Part shown: piece after piece, positions 32,432 through 41,645 of the stretch
How the letters are laid out: every line of letters starts with the position of its first letter
How positions within the stretch are numbered: the stretch's first letter is position 1
Origin: Ruficoccus sp. ZRK36
Lineage (GTDB): Bacteria > Verrucomicrobiota > Verrucomicrobiia > Opitutales > Cerasicoccaceae
NCBI RefSeq assembly: GCF_019603315.1
Contig: NZ_CP080649.1
Coordinates: 697,501-761,500, forward strand
Reading direction: 5' to 3'
Length of the DNA stretch: 64,000 nucleotides
Notes under the pieces: model-generated
What the model was told of the DNA's origin: nothing
What the model saw: the letters and a program-made list of their open reading frames with translations, nothing else
Databases searched by the model: none
Position numbers and translations under genes: made by a program

Positions 32432-33346
32432 ATGAACCGCCCCCCGAAAAAGCATAAGAAGAAAAAGGACGACATCCTCAACGATCCGCGCTTCGACCGC
32501 AAGGACCTCGAGGAGGCCGACCGCCGTCTCCACAAGGACGCCTCCAAGGGCGACGACCGCAACCTCGTACACATCGACGATGCCTTCAAGGAGGCCGACA
32601 TCGAGGACCAGGTCTGGCTGTTCTGGAACAAGTACAAGAACTCGATTTACGCCCTCGTGGTCATCGTCCTGCTGGGCGTCATCGGGGTGCAGGGCTACCA
32701 CATGTACCAGCGCAGCGCCGTCCGTACCATGCAGGAAGCCTACATCCAAGCCGACACCCCCGAGGCCTTGAACGAATTTGGCCAGAAGTACGTCGGCAAA
32801 CCGCTGGCCGGCTTTGCCCTTTTGCAGTCTGCCGACAAGCAGTACCAGGACGGTAACTATTCCACCGCCGCCGATCTTTACAAAGATGCCGCTGCTTCGC
32901 TGACGGACACCTACGTGCAGGGCCGCGCCCGCCTGGGTGAGGCCATGGCTGTCATTCAGGATGGTCAGACAGAGGCCGGGAAGGCGCTACTCACCAGCCT
33001 GAGCAGTGACACCAAGGCACTTTCCGCCATCCGTGCCGAGGCGACCTTTGATCTGGGTGTGCTCGCCCTGTCCGCCAAGGACTACGACGCTGCCGGCAGC
33101 TACCTGCAGCAGGCCAGCACCCTCGACCCGCAAGGCCCCTGGGGCTCCCAGGCAGACCGCCTGATCGGTAAGACACCGGAACTCGCAGCCACGGTGGCCC
33201 CTGAAGCAGCCACGGCTCCTGCCGCTGCTGAGACGACCGCCCCCGTCAGTGCCGGACCGGCCAATGTCGAAACACCGGATAACACACCGGTCGCTGATGA
33301 TTCAGCCGAGAGCATGACCGAAGCCGAAGCAGGCGACGGTGAATAA
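32432..33346 (+). CDS. Membrane-anchored TPR protein (YfgM-like)
   Basis: A 304-residue protein with a very basic N-terminus (PPKKHKKKKDD), one membrane segment (SIYALVVIVLLGVIGVQGYH, about 71-90) and four or so TPR-like repeats in the extracytoplasmic part (residues ~105-250). The C-terminal ~60 residues are Ala/Pro/Thr-rich and disordered. The architecture resembles YfgM, the SecYEG/periplasmic-chaperone ancillary subunit (DUF2133/TPR_21). A clear terminator follows at 33375. Assignment is by architecture, not by a diagnostic motif. Confidence 0.65.
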   Translation: MNRPPKKHKKKKDDILNDPRFDRKDLEEADRRLHKDASKGDDRNLVHIDDAFKEADIEDQVWLFWNKYKNSIYALVVIVLLGVIGVQGYHMYQRSAVRTMQEAYIQADTPEALNEFGQKYVGKPLAGFALLQSADKQYQDGNYSTAADLYKDAAASLTDTYVQGRARLGEAMAVIQDGQTEAGKALLTSLSSDTKALSAIRAEATFDLGVLALSAKDYDAAGSYLQQASTLDPQGPWGSQADRLIGKTPELAATVAPEAATAPAAAETTAPVSAGPANVETPDNTPVADDSAESMTEAEAGDGE

Positions 33347-33374
33347 GCTCCCTTCTGATTTCAGATTTCAAAAA

Positions 33375-33402
33375 GGCCGCCTCCTACGAGGCGGTCTTTT
33401 TT
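33375..33402 (+). terminator. Rho-independent terminator after the TPR gene
   Basis: Stem CCGCCTC-CTAC-GAGGCGG, extended by a G-C pair outside a G-T pair, followed by six T residues. Positioned 29 bases after the stop at 33346. Confidence 0.88.
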
Positions 33403-33423
33403 GTGCCCCTTGAAGGCAGAAAA

Positions 33424-34347
33424 TCAGGCCAGCGAGACCGCGACCGAGAAGACTTCGCTCTTACCCGGCTCGACGAAGTGCAGGCCCTTCTGAAGCTCTG
33501 GGCTGTTGGGCGGCCCCATCCAGGGCTCGACGCAGTAGAACGGGCTGTCGTCGCTCATTGTCCAGGAGACGAGCGTCGTCCACGGAGCCGGGACTTTCTG
33601 GTCACCGATGCGGATGAGGATGTCCTCCTCGCCCCCGCGCGGCCCGAAGCGTACCTCGTTGCTCTTGAGCTTGCAGCGGATCAGGTCCACGAGAATCTCT
33701 TCATCAAAGCCCGCCGCCTCCGGGAAGGGTTTGACCGGGACAAGCTTGCCCTCTCCGTCCTGGTGGAACGCTTTCTTGGCCGGGGCGCTGAGCTGGTAGT
33801 CTTTGCGCGAGAGGCCGTCATGCCACGGCAGAGAGAAGTAAAAATGATGCCCGGCTGACCACGGGATAGCGGTGGAGCCGTGGTTTTCCAGCTCGTAATC
33901 GACATAGAACGCCAGTTGCTCGAAGCGATAGCGCACGATGAAGCTGAAGTCGTACGGGTACGCCACTTTGCACTCCTCGGAGGGGATCAGCTTGGCGGCA
34001 AAACCGTGGTCGTGCTCGGTCATGATCTCGAAGCGGCCCTGACGCGCGTAGCCGTGCATAGCCATCGGGCGGCGCTCGCCATCGGGTGCGCGCCAATAGC
34101 CGATGTCGCCACGGTCAAAGGTGCGAGCGGAGAAAGGGAACAGCACCGGGTTACCGCCGCGCACATGCGCGATATTGTCCAGGTCTGCATCCTCGGGCCA
34201 GTGAATGACATCGCGGTAGTTCCCATCGGCCAGGCACAGGTGCCAGTTCATCAGGCGTGCCCCGGCCTCCGGGTAAGCGATAAACGTGGAGGCTCCGACC
34301 TGCCATTTGCGCACCGGGTGGCCGTTCATGTCGATGGTTTCCAGCAT
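33424..34347 (-). CDS. Aldose 1-epimerase family (hexose mutarotase)
   Basis: A 307-residue cytoplasmic protein of the galactose-mutarotase superfamily. Conserved elements: NPVLFPFSARTF, the first catalytic His in AMHGYARQG, a second His pair in SAGHHFYFSLP and the C-terminal Glu in YCVEPWMGPPN. Such enzymes interconvert alpha and beta anomers of sugars or sugar phosphates. Length is close to hexose-6-phosphate mutarotases (YeaD-like). Divergent from the NfeD operon; no sugar operon nearby. Confidence 0.85.
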   Translation of the reverse strand: MLETIDMNGHPVRKWQVGASTFIAYPEAGARLMNWHLCLADGNYRDVIHWPEDADLDNIAHVRGGNPVLFPFSARTFDRGDIGYWRAPDGERRPMAMHGYARQGRFEIMTEHDHGFAAKLIPSEECKVAYPYDFSFIVRYRFEQLAFYVDYELENHGSTAIPWSAGHHFYFSLPWHDGLSRKDYQLSAPAKKAFHQDGEGKLVPVKPFPEAAGFDEEILVDLIRCKLKSNEVRFGPRGGEEDILIRIGDQKVPAPWTTLVSWTMSDDSPFYCVEPWMGPPNSPELQKGLHFVEPGKSEVFSVAVSLA

Positions 34348-34491
34348 GGGAGGCAGGCTAGAGTGTCTGCGCCCCCCGATAAAGCGAAATTACCGCCCAT
34401 CGGTAAAACCGTCATAAAAGCCATTCCCGCAAAGGATAACGTCCGCTTCGCCTTGCTTTTCGCCGTAGGCCCCCTAGCCTGTACGCATACC

Positions 34492-36087
34492 ATGTCCCCC
34501 CGGGTATTTCTGTTTGTCACTCTCCTGTTCCTGTTGGGTCCGCTAAGGATCTCGCTGGCTGGCGACGATGTCGCCCCCTCGCCAGAGCCAACCGAGGCTA
34601 TGGCCCCCGCTGAGCAAGCGTCGGAAGTGGATAAAACCCAAGCATCGTCTGACGCCGAGACCGATGATACGACAACCGTTGAGAGCGAAGCCGCAGCCGA
34701 CGTGGCAGAGGTCACAGAGCCTGTACCGCTTGTGATCCCCGAAGGCGGTTTCGACGTGTATGTCGTGCCCATCGAGGGGCCCATCGGCCCGCCTCAGCTT
34801 TTCATCCTGCGCCGCGCCCTCAAGGACGCCATCGAGAACGGCGTCGAAACCGTCATCCTCCAGATGGACACCCCCGGCGGGCGTCTGGACACCACCCTCG
34901 AAATGATGGAGGCGCTGGACAACTTTGAGGGCGAGACCATCACCTTTGTCGATAAGGACGCCATCTCCGCGGGCTCCTACATCGCCGTGGCCACCGACGC
35001 CATCTACTTCGCCCCCAAGGGCAAGATGGGCGCAGCCGAGGCCGTCACCGGCCAGGGCGGAGACATCGACGAGAGCATGCAGCGCAAGATCAACAGCTAC
35101 CTGCGGGCCGTCGTGCGCGTACTCTCCGAGACACACCGCTACCGGGCCGATGTGCAGCGCGCCATGATGGACCCGACCTTTACCCTCGAAATCGACGGCG
35201 ACCTGATCAAACCCGAGGGCGAGCTGCTCACCCTGACCGCCACCGAAGCCGCCAAGCAATACGGCAACCCACCCCAGCCACTGCTGGCTGCCGGGATCGT
35301 GGACGATGTGGACCAACTCCTGATGGACCGCTACGGCGAGGGAAATTACCACATCCGCGAGTTTCACCTCAGCTGGTCCGAGGAGTTCGCCAAGTGGTTC
35401 TCCGCCATTGCGCCGGTGCTGATTTCGATCGGCATCCTGATGATCATCATCGAGATCAAGACGCCGCACTTCGGGCTGATCGGAGGGATCGGGATTGCGC
35501 TCGTTGTGGTCGCATTCTTGAGTAACAGCTTTGCCGGGCTCGCCGGTAATGAGCCCATCTTGCTGTTCATCCTTGGCGTGATCCTCATCGCGCTGGAGCT
35601 CTTTTTCTTCCCCGGTGTCATGCTGCCCGTCATCCTGGGGCTGCTCAGCATCGCCGCCGCCATCATCTGGTCCATGGCCGACATCTGGCCTACGCCGGAC
35701 GGAGGCTTCACGATCAGCCGCGAGGCCATGCTCGACGCCCTGCAAAACGGCCTCATCGCCCTCGTGTTGACCGGAGTCGGCCTGGCGCTGATCTGGCGCT
35801 TCCTGCCCGGCTCATCGCTCTTCAAGCGCTTCATCTCAGTGGGCGCGATCAACGGTGTCTCTGAAGTAGATGCCCATGGAGGCAGCACCAGCGCCGGTCA
35901 GACCACACTACCTGAAGCGGGCGCTACGGGCATCGTCGTGCGCGACCTGCACCCAATGGGGACAGTGGAGATCGACGGCCAAACCTATCAAGCCCGCTGC
36001 CAGAACGGCGAAATCCGCCGTGGACAGCCGGTCGTCGTCGTCAGCCGTGCAACCTTCGCGCTCGTGGTGGAACCTTTAGACTCATAG
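34492..36087 (+). CDS. nfeD: NfeD-type membrane-bound serine protease (ClpP-class)
   Basis: 531 residues from ATG 34492, chosen because it begins a signal peptide (SPRVFLFVTLLFLLG) and because upstream sequence belongs to the divergent epimerase. After an acidic, Ala/Glu/Thr-rich linker, a ClpP-like domain (residues ~85-280) shows LQMDTPGGRLDTTLEMM and the nucleophile Ser in DAISAGSYIA; Lys in the FAPKGKMGAAEAV region would complete the Ser-Lys dyad. Four to five membrane helices follow, then an OB-fold NfeD domain (ATGIVVRDLHPMGTVEIDGQTYQA). Long-form NfeD proteins act beside flotillin-like proteins; the next two genes are nfeD and floA. Confidence 0.9.
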   Translation: MSPRVFLFVTLLFLLGPLRISLAGDDVAPSPEPTEAMAPAEQASEVDKTQASSDAETDDTTTVESEAAADVAEVTEPVPLVIPEGGFDVYVVPIEGPIGPPQLFILRRALKDAIENGVETVILQMDTPGGRLDTTLEMMEALDNFEGETITFVDKDAISAGSYIAVATDAIYFAPKGKMGAAEAVTGQGGDIDESMQRKINSYLRAVVRVLSETHRYRADVQRAMMDPTFTLEIDGDLIKPEGELLTLTATEAAKQYGNPPQPLLAAGIVDDVDQLLMDRYGEGNYHIREFHLSWSEEFAKWFSAIAPVLISIGILMIIIEIKTPHFGLIGGIGIALVVVAFLSNSFAGLAGNEPILLFILGVILIALELFFFPGVMLPVILGLLSIAAAIIWSMADIWPTPDGGFTISREAMLDALQNGLIALVLTGVGLALIWRFLPGSSLFKRFISVGAINGVSEVDAHGGSTSAGQTTLPEAGATGIVVRDLHPMGTVEIDGQTYQARCQNGEIRRGQPVVVVSRATFALVVEPLDS

Positions 36088-36089
36088 CC

Positions 36090-36557
36090 ATGACCCTCAT
36101 TATCGCTCTCATCGTCATCGCGCTAGTCCTGTTCTTCCTGGAGATTTTTCTGCCAGGCGGGATTCTCGGCATATTGGGCTTTGGCTGTCTGCTGGGAGCC
36201 TCGTACCTGACCTATGACAGCTATGGGCTGGTGCCGGGCATTGCGGTGCTGGTCGGCTCACTCATTCTCAGCGTAGCCTTTTTTATCATCGAGCTGAAGT
36301 TCCTCAGCAGTAAAGGCGTCGGTAAGTTCCTGCGCTCCGAGGGCTCGATCAAGGGCGGCGCCAACACCCCCGCCGGTGACGACTCACTCGTCGGCCAGCA
36401 GGGGACCGCCTTGACAACCATGGCCCCCTCGGGCAGGGTCCGCATAGGTAAGCAGAATTACGAAGCCTCCGCACAGGGAGGCTATGTCTCCAGAGGCGCC
36501 GCCATCGAGGTCGTGCGCGTCGAAAGCTTTAAACTCATCATAAAACCACTCCCATGA
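36090..36557 (+). CDS. Short NfeD-like membrane protein
   Basis: A 155-residue protein with two to three membrane helices (about 2-20, 22-40 and 47-68) and a C-terminal OB-fold ([26 protein letters not shown]). It starts two bases after the long NfeD and its stop overlaps the floA start (ATGA, 36554-36557), so all three are co-translated. It is the short, protease-less NfeD found next to flotillins and is thought to interact with them at the membrane. Confidence 0.88.
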   Translation: MTLIIALIVIALVLFFLEIFLPGGILGILGFGCLLGASYLTYDSYGLVPGIAVLVGSLILSVAFFIIELKFLSSKGVGKFLRSEGSIKGGANTPAGDDSLVGQQGTALTTMAPSGRVRIGKQNYEASAQGGYVSRGAAIEVVRVESFKLIIKPLP

Positions 36558-37594
36558 TCTCACCCGCACTCGCAGCAAATCCCGTCGCTCTCGTCGGTCT
36601 CGCCATCCTTGGCCTGATCGTCCTGGTACTGTTTTTCGTCTTTGTTTCCTTCTTCACCGTCTGGATGAAGGCCCTCTCCTCGGGCGCACAGGTCAGCATC
36701 GGCACACTGATTGCCATGCGCTTTTTCCGGCGCCTGCCCTACTCCCACATCGTGGATGCCCGCATCATGTCCGTAAAGGCCGGGATCGACCTGTCGATCA
36801 ACCAGATCGAAACCCAGTACATGGCCGGTGGTAACATCATCGAGACCGTGCAGGCGCTCATTAACGCCAAGAAGGCCGGGATCTTCCTGGAGTGGGACAA
36901 GGCCTGCGCCATCGACCTCGCCACCAAGGGCACGAGCAAATCCGTCATGGAGGCCGTCCACACCTCGATTAACCCCAAGGTCATCGACTGCCCCGCCCCC
37001 GGCTCCGGCCGCAACACCATCGACGGTGTGGCCAAGGACGGTATCCAGGTCAAAGCCCGCGCCCGTGTGACCGTGCGCTCGAACCTCGACCACTATGTCG
37101 GTAACGCCCTTGAGGAAACCATCATCGCCCGTGTCGGTGAGGGGATCGTCACCACCATCGGCTCGGCCGAGAGCTACAAATTTGTGCTGGAGAACCCGGA
37201 CCGCATCTCCAAAAACGTGCTTGAGCGCGGCCTCGACGTAGGCACGGCCTTTGAGATTATTTCCATCGACATCGCCGACGTGGACGTGGGCGATAACATC
37301 GGGGCCAAGCTGCAGGAAGCCCAGGCCATCGCCAACAAGAACATGGCCCAGGCCCAGGCCGAAATCCGCCGCGCCGCCGCCGTCGCCCTCGAACAGGAGA
37401 TGAAGGCCAGGGTGCAGGAAATGCAGGCCAAGGTCGTCGAAGCCGAGGCCGAGGTGCCGCTCGCGCTGGCCGAGTCCCTGCGCTCCGGTAAGATGGGCTT
37501 CATGGACTACTACCGCCTGCAGAATATCCAGTCGGACACCGCGATGCGCGAATCCATCTCCAAGCCTGAGGAAGACTCCAACCCGCAGGGTTAA
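36554..37594 (+). CDS. floA: Flotillin-like protein FloA
   Basis: A 346-residue protein of the FloA (YqfA) type. One N-terminal membrane hairpin (residues ~12-37) is followed by the SPFH-like region ([37 protein letters not shown]) and an Ala/Glu-rich coiled coil with EA repeats ([23 protein letters not shown]). FloA organises functional membrane microdomains. Coupled to two nfeD genes upstream and followed 42 bases later by a one-helix protein, an arrangement typical of this group. Confidence 0.95.
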   Translation: MISPALAANPVALVGLAILGLIVLVLFFVFVSFFTVWMKALSSGAQVSIGTLIAMRFFRRLPYSHIVDARIMSVKAGIDLSINQIETQYMAGGNIIETVQALINAKKAGIFLEWDKACAIDLATKGTSKSVMEAVHTSINPKVIDCPAPGSGRNTIDGVAKDGIQVKARARVTVRSNLDHYVGNALEETIIARVGEGIVTTIGSAESYKFVLENPDRISKNVLERGLDVGTAFEIISIDIADVDVGDNIGAKLQEAQAIANKNMAQAQAEIRRAAAVALEQEMKARVQEMQAKVVEAEAEVPLALAESLRSGKMGFMDYYRLQNIQSDTAMRESISKPEEDSNPQG

Positions 37595-37636
37595 CCCTGC
37601 CTGCCTCCTCGCCCTGAACCCTGACCTCTGATCACC

Positions 37637-38344
37637 ATGGTATACACCGCTTCCCTCGAAGAATGGCTCGTGCCCGTCGTGGTCTTTGTCATCTGGGCCA
37701 TCAATGCCGCCATCTCGCTGGCCAAGAAAAAGCAGGGTGAGGGCGAGGAAGAAGAGGCACCGCGACGCAACTACACGCCGCTGGACCACCCCTCTAACGA
37801 CGACGCTGAGCGCACACGCCGGATCCAGGAGGAAATCCGCCGCAAGATCGCCGAGCGTCGCGGAGGTACGGTCCCCCAGCAGCAGGAAGAGTCTGAATTC
37901 CAGCCCGCCCACCAGCCGCCGCCCATCCGGCGCACGGCTGAGCGGACACCGTCCCCGCTGGAGGCTCCGCGGCCCATGACCTCTCCGCGCGAAGTGGCCC
38001 ACCGCCGCCAGCGCATGCCGGAGCCGACATATACGGACTACCGCGACCCAACTCAGGAGCTGATGGCCCAGCTGGAGGCCCGCCAAAGGGAGGCCAAGGA
38101 GGCTGAGCAGCGGGCAGAGGCCATCCGCCGCCAATCGCGTGAAAAGATCTCCCAGAGCCAACGGGCAAAACCGATTCTGAAGAAACGGAGCACGGGCCAC
38201 TCCTTTTCATCGATGCGCAGCAGCATCAAGCAGGAGCTCAAGGACCCCGAGAGCGTACGCCGCGCCGTCCTGCACTACGAGATTCTGGGCACCCCGGTCG
38301 GCCTGCGCCGCGACGACCAGCTCTACCCTCAGTGGAAGTCATGA
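37637..38344 (+). CDS. Single-span membrane protein of the flotillin operon
   Basis: A 235-residue protein. One membrane segment near the N-terminus (WLVPVVVFVIWAINAAISLA, about 10-29) is followed by a long, charged, Pro/Arg/Glu-rich and probably disordered cytoplasmic part with a coiled-coil stretch (ELMAQLEARQREAKEAEQRAE). The last 40 residues (KQELKDPESVRRAVLHYEIL) look more ordered and may be a docking motif. I know no characterised homolog. Its position directly after floA suggests a partner of the NfeD/FloA membrane assembly. Confidence 0.7.
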   Translation: MVYTASLEEWLVPVVVFVIWAINAAISLAKKKQGEGEEEEAPRRNYTPLDHPSNDDAERTRRIQEEIRRKIAERRGGTVPQQQEESEFQPAHQPPPIRRTAERTPSPLEAPRPMTSPREVAHRRQRMPEPTYTDYRDPTQELMAQLEARQREAKEAEQRAEAIRRQSREKISQSQRAKPILKKRSTGHSFSSMRSSIKQELKDPESVRRAVLHYEILGTPVGLRRDDQLYPQWKS

Positions 38345-38417
38345 GCCTGGGCGAGTTTCGTTAGCAGGTTCATCAAGCCAGCGACAACCTTTCGCACGTA
38401 ACTCAACCCATGCCATC

Positions 38418-39047
38418 ATGCTTAAAGCCCTACTGACGACTCTCCTTCTGACTTTCACCCTCAGCCTGTGCCACGGCGCGGACTTTCCCCGTGACCTGGG
38501 AGAATGGGAACTGATGGGTGTCACTGTTTATGACAACCCGGACGCGGGCTTCAGCGTGAGCTACCAGCGGCCCGACAGCTCCGACAAGCTCGACATCTAT
38601 TTCTACGACAACGGGCAGCAGGACCTGGGCACCGGCCTGTCCGACGCCGCGAGCAAGGAGTTCGCCATGGTATTCGCAGGTATCAACGAAATGCAGCGCC
38701 GCGGCTACTACGCCGATGTGTCAAAGCCGCAATTCGGGCAGGGAAAGATGGACCTGTGGGGCGAGGAGGTGCCGCTCCTCTTCGGGCGCGTCTCCTACCG
38801 CCAGACCGACAAGGCCAATGGCCCCAACACCAATCAAGACCTGCGCCAGTCGTTCACGATTCTTACTGCCTACAAGGACCGCTACCTCAAGGTGCGCTTC
38901 ACCGTCATCAGTGACGATGCCGATGCCGCCTTTGCGCAGTTCAACCATATCATGGGCGAGATCGAACGCAGCTTTGACCGGCGCCCAACCGCCGCCCTGA
39001 TCAAAAAGGAAACCGGGACTGCGCCCGCTGCCCCAGACGAGCACTAG
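38418..39047 (+). CDS. Secreted hypothetical protein
   Basis: A 209-residue protein with a clear signal peptide (LKALLTTLLLTFTLSLCHG, cut near residue 20). The mature domain (VYDNPDAGFSVSYQRPDSSDKLDIYFYDNG, LRQSFTILTAYKDRYLKVRFTV) is predicted to be alternating strands and ends in a disordered tail. Not recognised. The stop is followed immediately by repeat DNA (39050 onward). Confidence 0.6.
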   Translation: MLKALLTTLLLTFTLSLCHGADFPRDLGEWELMGVTVYDNPDAGFSVSYQRPDSSDKLDIYFYDNGQQDLGTGLSDAASKEFAMVFAGINEMQRRGYYADVSKPQFGQGKMDLWGEEVPLLFGRVSYRQTDKANGPNTNQDLRQSFTILTAYKDRYLKVRFTVISDDADAAFAQFNHIMGEIERSFDRRPTAALIKKETGTAPAAPDEH

Positions 39048-39049
39048 CC

Positions 39050-39240
39050 GTCCGAGGTTGCGCGTTGCGTAACTGCACGGGACATTGAGGGGCGCTGCCG
39101 CATCGCTAGTGATTTACCTACAGGTTCCGCACTCAAACAGTATGGAATATGCGGAGTTCGTTTGAGCCGGCGGCAACCACCGTTGCCCATGGCTCTGCCT
39201 AAGGCTGAGCCATCAATGCCCCGGGTGCAATCCGGTCCTG
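39050..39240. repeat. Pair of multi-hairpin repeat remnants
   Basis: 39050-39105 holds CTGCACGGGACATTGAGGGG, matching the + strand copy at 41453. 39175-39240, read on the minus strand, begins in the last codons of the RlmD-like gene (ATTGCACCCGGGGCATTGATGG) and continues TGGCTC-AGCCTTAGGCA-GAGCCA. Each copy follows a gene on its own strand. Confidence 0.6.
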
Positions 39241-40478
39241 GTGAGGACGGCGACGTTCTCGATGTGGCGGGTCTGCGGGAACAGGTCAAAGGGCTGCACC
39301 TCTTCCAGCCCATAGCCACCGGCCAGGAGCATCTTTAAGTCGCGGGCCTGCGTGGCCGGATCGCAGGAGACATACACCACGCGGCGGGGCCCCAGCTCCA
39401 GCAGCTGGCGGATAAAGGCCTCATCACAACCGGCACGCGGCGGGTCGATGATCATGGCCGTTTCATCGCCGGGGAAATTGATCGTGGAGAAGATCGACTC
39501 GGCCTCGCCGATGAGGAACTCGGCGTTGGAAATGCCGTTGATGGCGGCGTTGGCGTTAGCCCACTTCACCGCGCTGGCATTGACCTCCACCCCGGCCACC
39601 CGCTCAAAGTGTCGGGCGCCGCAGAGCGCGAAAACACCGACGCCACAGTAGGCATCCACCAGATAGCGCACGCCGTCGATACGGGCGCGCTCCATCACAA
39701 AGTCGATCAGCTCGGGCAGGATGAACGGGTTGTTCTGGAAGAAATCACCGGCCAGAAACTGGAACACGGTGGAGCCGATTTTCTCGGACACCGACTCTTT
39801 GTTGTCCGTCGTCACCCCCTCCAGCGTATGCCGCAGCAGGAGCGTACCGCCCTTGCGTAGCTTGGCCGAGCGCTCGCGGATGCGCTTACGCTCAGTCGGC
39901 ATGGCTTCATTAATCGCCTCGGTGGCGATCGGACAGGCGGGCACATCGACGATGCGGTTGCGCTGCCCCTGATGCAGGAAACCGATGGGCAGCTCACGCG
40001 GCGGCCCCTCGCCACCGGGCTTGGGCTTAAAAGGCTTCGGGTAGTGCGGGGTGAGCTTCGAGCGGTAGTGGTACTCGCGCGGCGAGCCGTGGGTGGGGTT
40101 CACCGGGTGGGTGATGCCCGCCAGTTTGACCAGCAGTTCGCCGACTTGTTGGCGCTTCCACTCGCGCTGCGCGGGGTAGCTCATGTGCTGGTACTGGCAG
40201 CCGCCGCAGCGGCCGAAAAGCTGGCAGCGCGGCTGCACGCGCTCGGGCGAGGGCTCCACCACCTCAATGAGATCCGCCTCCGAGTGCTGTTTATGGTTAC
40301 GGTACACACGCGCACGGACGAGCTCGCCCGGCAGCGCAAAGGGCACCATGACCACCCAGCCGTCCACACGCCCCAGCCCGGAGCCGAGGTTGGTCAGCGT
40401 ATCCACACGCAGCTCCAGCTCCTGATGGTAGGCGAAGGGCTCGGGGTTAAAATGCTTCGGTGTCTGCGGCGTGCTCAT
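39213..40478 (-). CDS. rlmD: 23S rRNA (uracil-C5)-methyltransferase, RlmD/RumA-like
   Basis: 421 residues from ATG 40478. N-terminal TRAM domain (residues ~12-65), a 4Fe-4S motif CQLFGRCGGCQYQHMSYPAQ, then a Rossmann methyltransferase with LVDAYCGVGVFAL and IIDPPRAGCDEAF and catalytic Cys in VVYVSCDPATQARDL. It methylates C5 of a uridine in rRNA (U1939 for RlmD; U747 or tRNA U54 enzymes are relatives). The last codons (RTGLHPGH) and the stop come from a hairpin repeat, so the natural C-terminus has been replaced. Starts head to head with the SpoU-family gene. Confidence 0.85.
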   Translation of the reverse strand: MSTPQTPKHFNPEPFAYHQELELRVDTLTNLGSGLGRVDGWVVMVPFALPGELVRARVYRNHKQHSEADLIEVVEPSPERVQPRCQLFGRCGGCQYQHMSYPAQREWKRQQVGELLVKLAGITHPVNPTHGSPREYHYRSKLTPHYPKPFKPKPGGEGPPRELPIGFLHQGQRNRIVDVPACPIATEAINEAMPTERKRIRERSAKLRKGGTLLLRHTLEGVTTDNKESVSEKIGSTVFQFLAGDFFQNNPFILPELIDFVMERARIDGVRYLVDAYCGVGVFALCGARHFERVAGVEVNASAVKWANANAAINGISNAEFLIGEAESIFSTINFPGDETAMIIDPPRAGCDEAFIRQLLELGPRRVVYVSCDPATQARDLKMLLAGGYGLEEVQPFDLFPQTRHIENVAVLTRTGLHPGH

Positions 40479-40662
40479 AGTCCCAAAGGGCAGAACTATT
40501 TCCGCCGCCCCACCGCGCGTCAAAGCAAATGCACACACGCCGGACAGCTCGCCGATCAAGCGGAACCCAAGGATGCGATGGAGTTTGAAAAAGATACCAC
40601 CCCGCATGGCGCATCCGGTTGACGCGGACGCGTTCGCCGCTAAGCTGCCGTTTTCGATCACC

Positions 40663-41475
40663 ATGCCCGTCACTGAAATCACTTCGCGCCAGAACCCCCG
40701 CCTGAAGCAGAGCATACGCCTGCGCGAGCGTAAGGGCCGCCTCGCCACCGGGCAGTTCCTCGTCGAAGGGCGGCTGGAGCTGGCCCGCGCCCTGGAGGCA
40801 GGGCTCACCTGCGTAGAGTGCTGGCAGTGCCCCGAGTACGCCGGGTACGAGCGCGAGCTGGCGGGGCAGCTGACAGAGGCCGCCACGGAAACCTTTCGCG
40901 TGCCCAAGTCGGTCTTTGAGAAACTTGCTGGGCGCGAAGGCCCGGACGGATTGATCGCGGTATTCGAAGCGCCCGAGCGCAGCCCAGACATACTCGCTCT
41001 CAGCGAGGCCCCGCTCATCGTCTTGCTGGAGGGCGTGGAAAAGCCCGGCAACCTTGGCGCCATCATCCGCAGTGCGGAAATCGCCGGAGCCGACGCCGTC
41101 ATCGTCAGCGGAGGCGCAGACCTCTACAACCCGCACGCCATCCGCAACTCGCGCGGTCTGGTCTTTACCTTTCCCGTCATCGCGATGGAGCCACAGGCCG
41201 CGCTGGCATGGATGCGCGCCCGTGGGATCAAGCTCTACGCCACCACCCCGGCGGCCACCCTCCCCCACTGGAGCGCCGACCTGGCCGCGCCCTCCGCCCT
41301 GCTCATGGGCAGCGAGGCCGAGGGGCTGAGCGATCTCTGGCTCAAAGAGGCGGACGCCAGTATCCAAATCCCGCTACAGGGCCACGGCGACTCGCTCAAC
41401 GTCTCCGTCAGCGCCGCAGTCGTGCTCTTCGAGGCCGTCCGCCAACGCCAAGTGCGTGACCGCACGGGACATTGA
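40663..41475 (+). CDS. TrmH/SpoU-family RNA 2'-O-methyltransferase
   Basis: 270 residues from ATG 40663 (ITSRQNPRLKQSIRL). An N-terminal RNA-binding substrate domain (SpoU_sub-bind-like, residues ~5-90) precedes the trefoil-knot methyltransferase with EGVEKPGNLGAIIRSAEIAG, LLMGSEAEGLS and IPLQGHGDSLNVSVSAAVVLFE, the three diagnostic SPOUT motifs. Modifies ribose in rRNA (RlmB-like) or tRNA. The terminal residues VRDRTGH and the stop are encoded by a hairpin repeat (41453-41525). Confidence 0.92.
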   Translation: MPVTEITSRQNPRLKQSIRLRERKGRLATGQFLVEGRLELARALEAGLTCVECWQCPEYAGYERELAGQLTEAATETFRVPKSVFEKLAGREGPDGLIAVFEAPERSPDILALSEAPLIVLLEGVEKPGNLGAIIRSAEIAGADAVIVSGGADLYNPHAIRNSRGLVFTFPVIAMEPQAALAWMRARGIKLYATTPAATLPHWSADLAAPSALLMGSEAEGLSDLWLKEADASIQIPLQGHGDSLNVSVSAAVVLFEAVRQRQVRDRTGH

Positions 41476-41525
41476 TGGGGCTGTGCCCCATCGCTCCTTG
41501 CAGTCGCTGCCCCGGCAGGGCGAGT
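41453..41525 (+). repeat. 3'-end-associated multi-hairpin repeat
   Basis: Starts within the SpoU-family gene: GTGCG-TGAC-CGCAC (read through as VRDR), then GGGACATTGA supplying the stop, TGGGGC-TGT-GCCCCA and the tail CGCTCCTTGCAGTCGCTGCC. The first hairpin is identical to the one at 28163. Confidence 0.72.
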
Positions 41526-41645
41526 CCTACACTCCTGATTCTTCCAGTCACTCTGGCATTTTCAGGAGAAAATGCCATGAAGGTACACCGCCCCTGAATG
41601 TCCGGTGCGCTCACGCACTGCAGGTCTGGGCTGCGTAAGCCCGCT

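Noticed and set aside
33880-34491. N-terminal extension of the NfeD protease by 204 codons
   Set aside because: This part is antisense to the aldose epimerase; ATG 34492 starts a proper signal peptide.
40479-41102. N-terminal extension of the RlmD-like protein by 208 codons
   Set aside because: It is antisense to the SpoU-family gene and lacks similarity to the family; TRAM domain starts just after ATG 40478.
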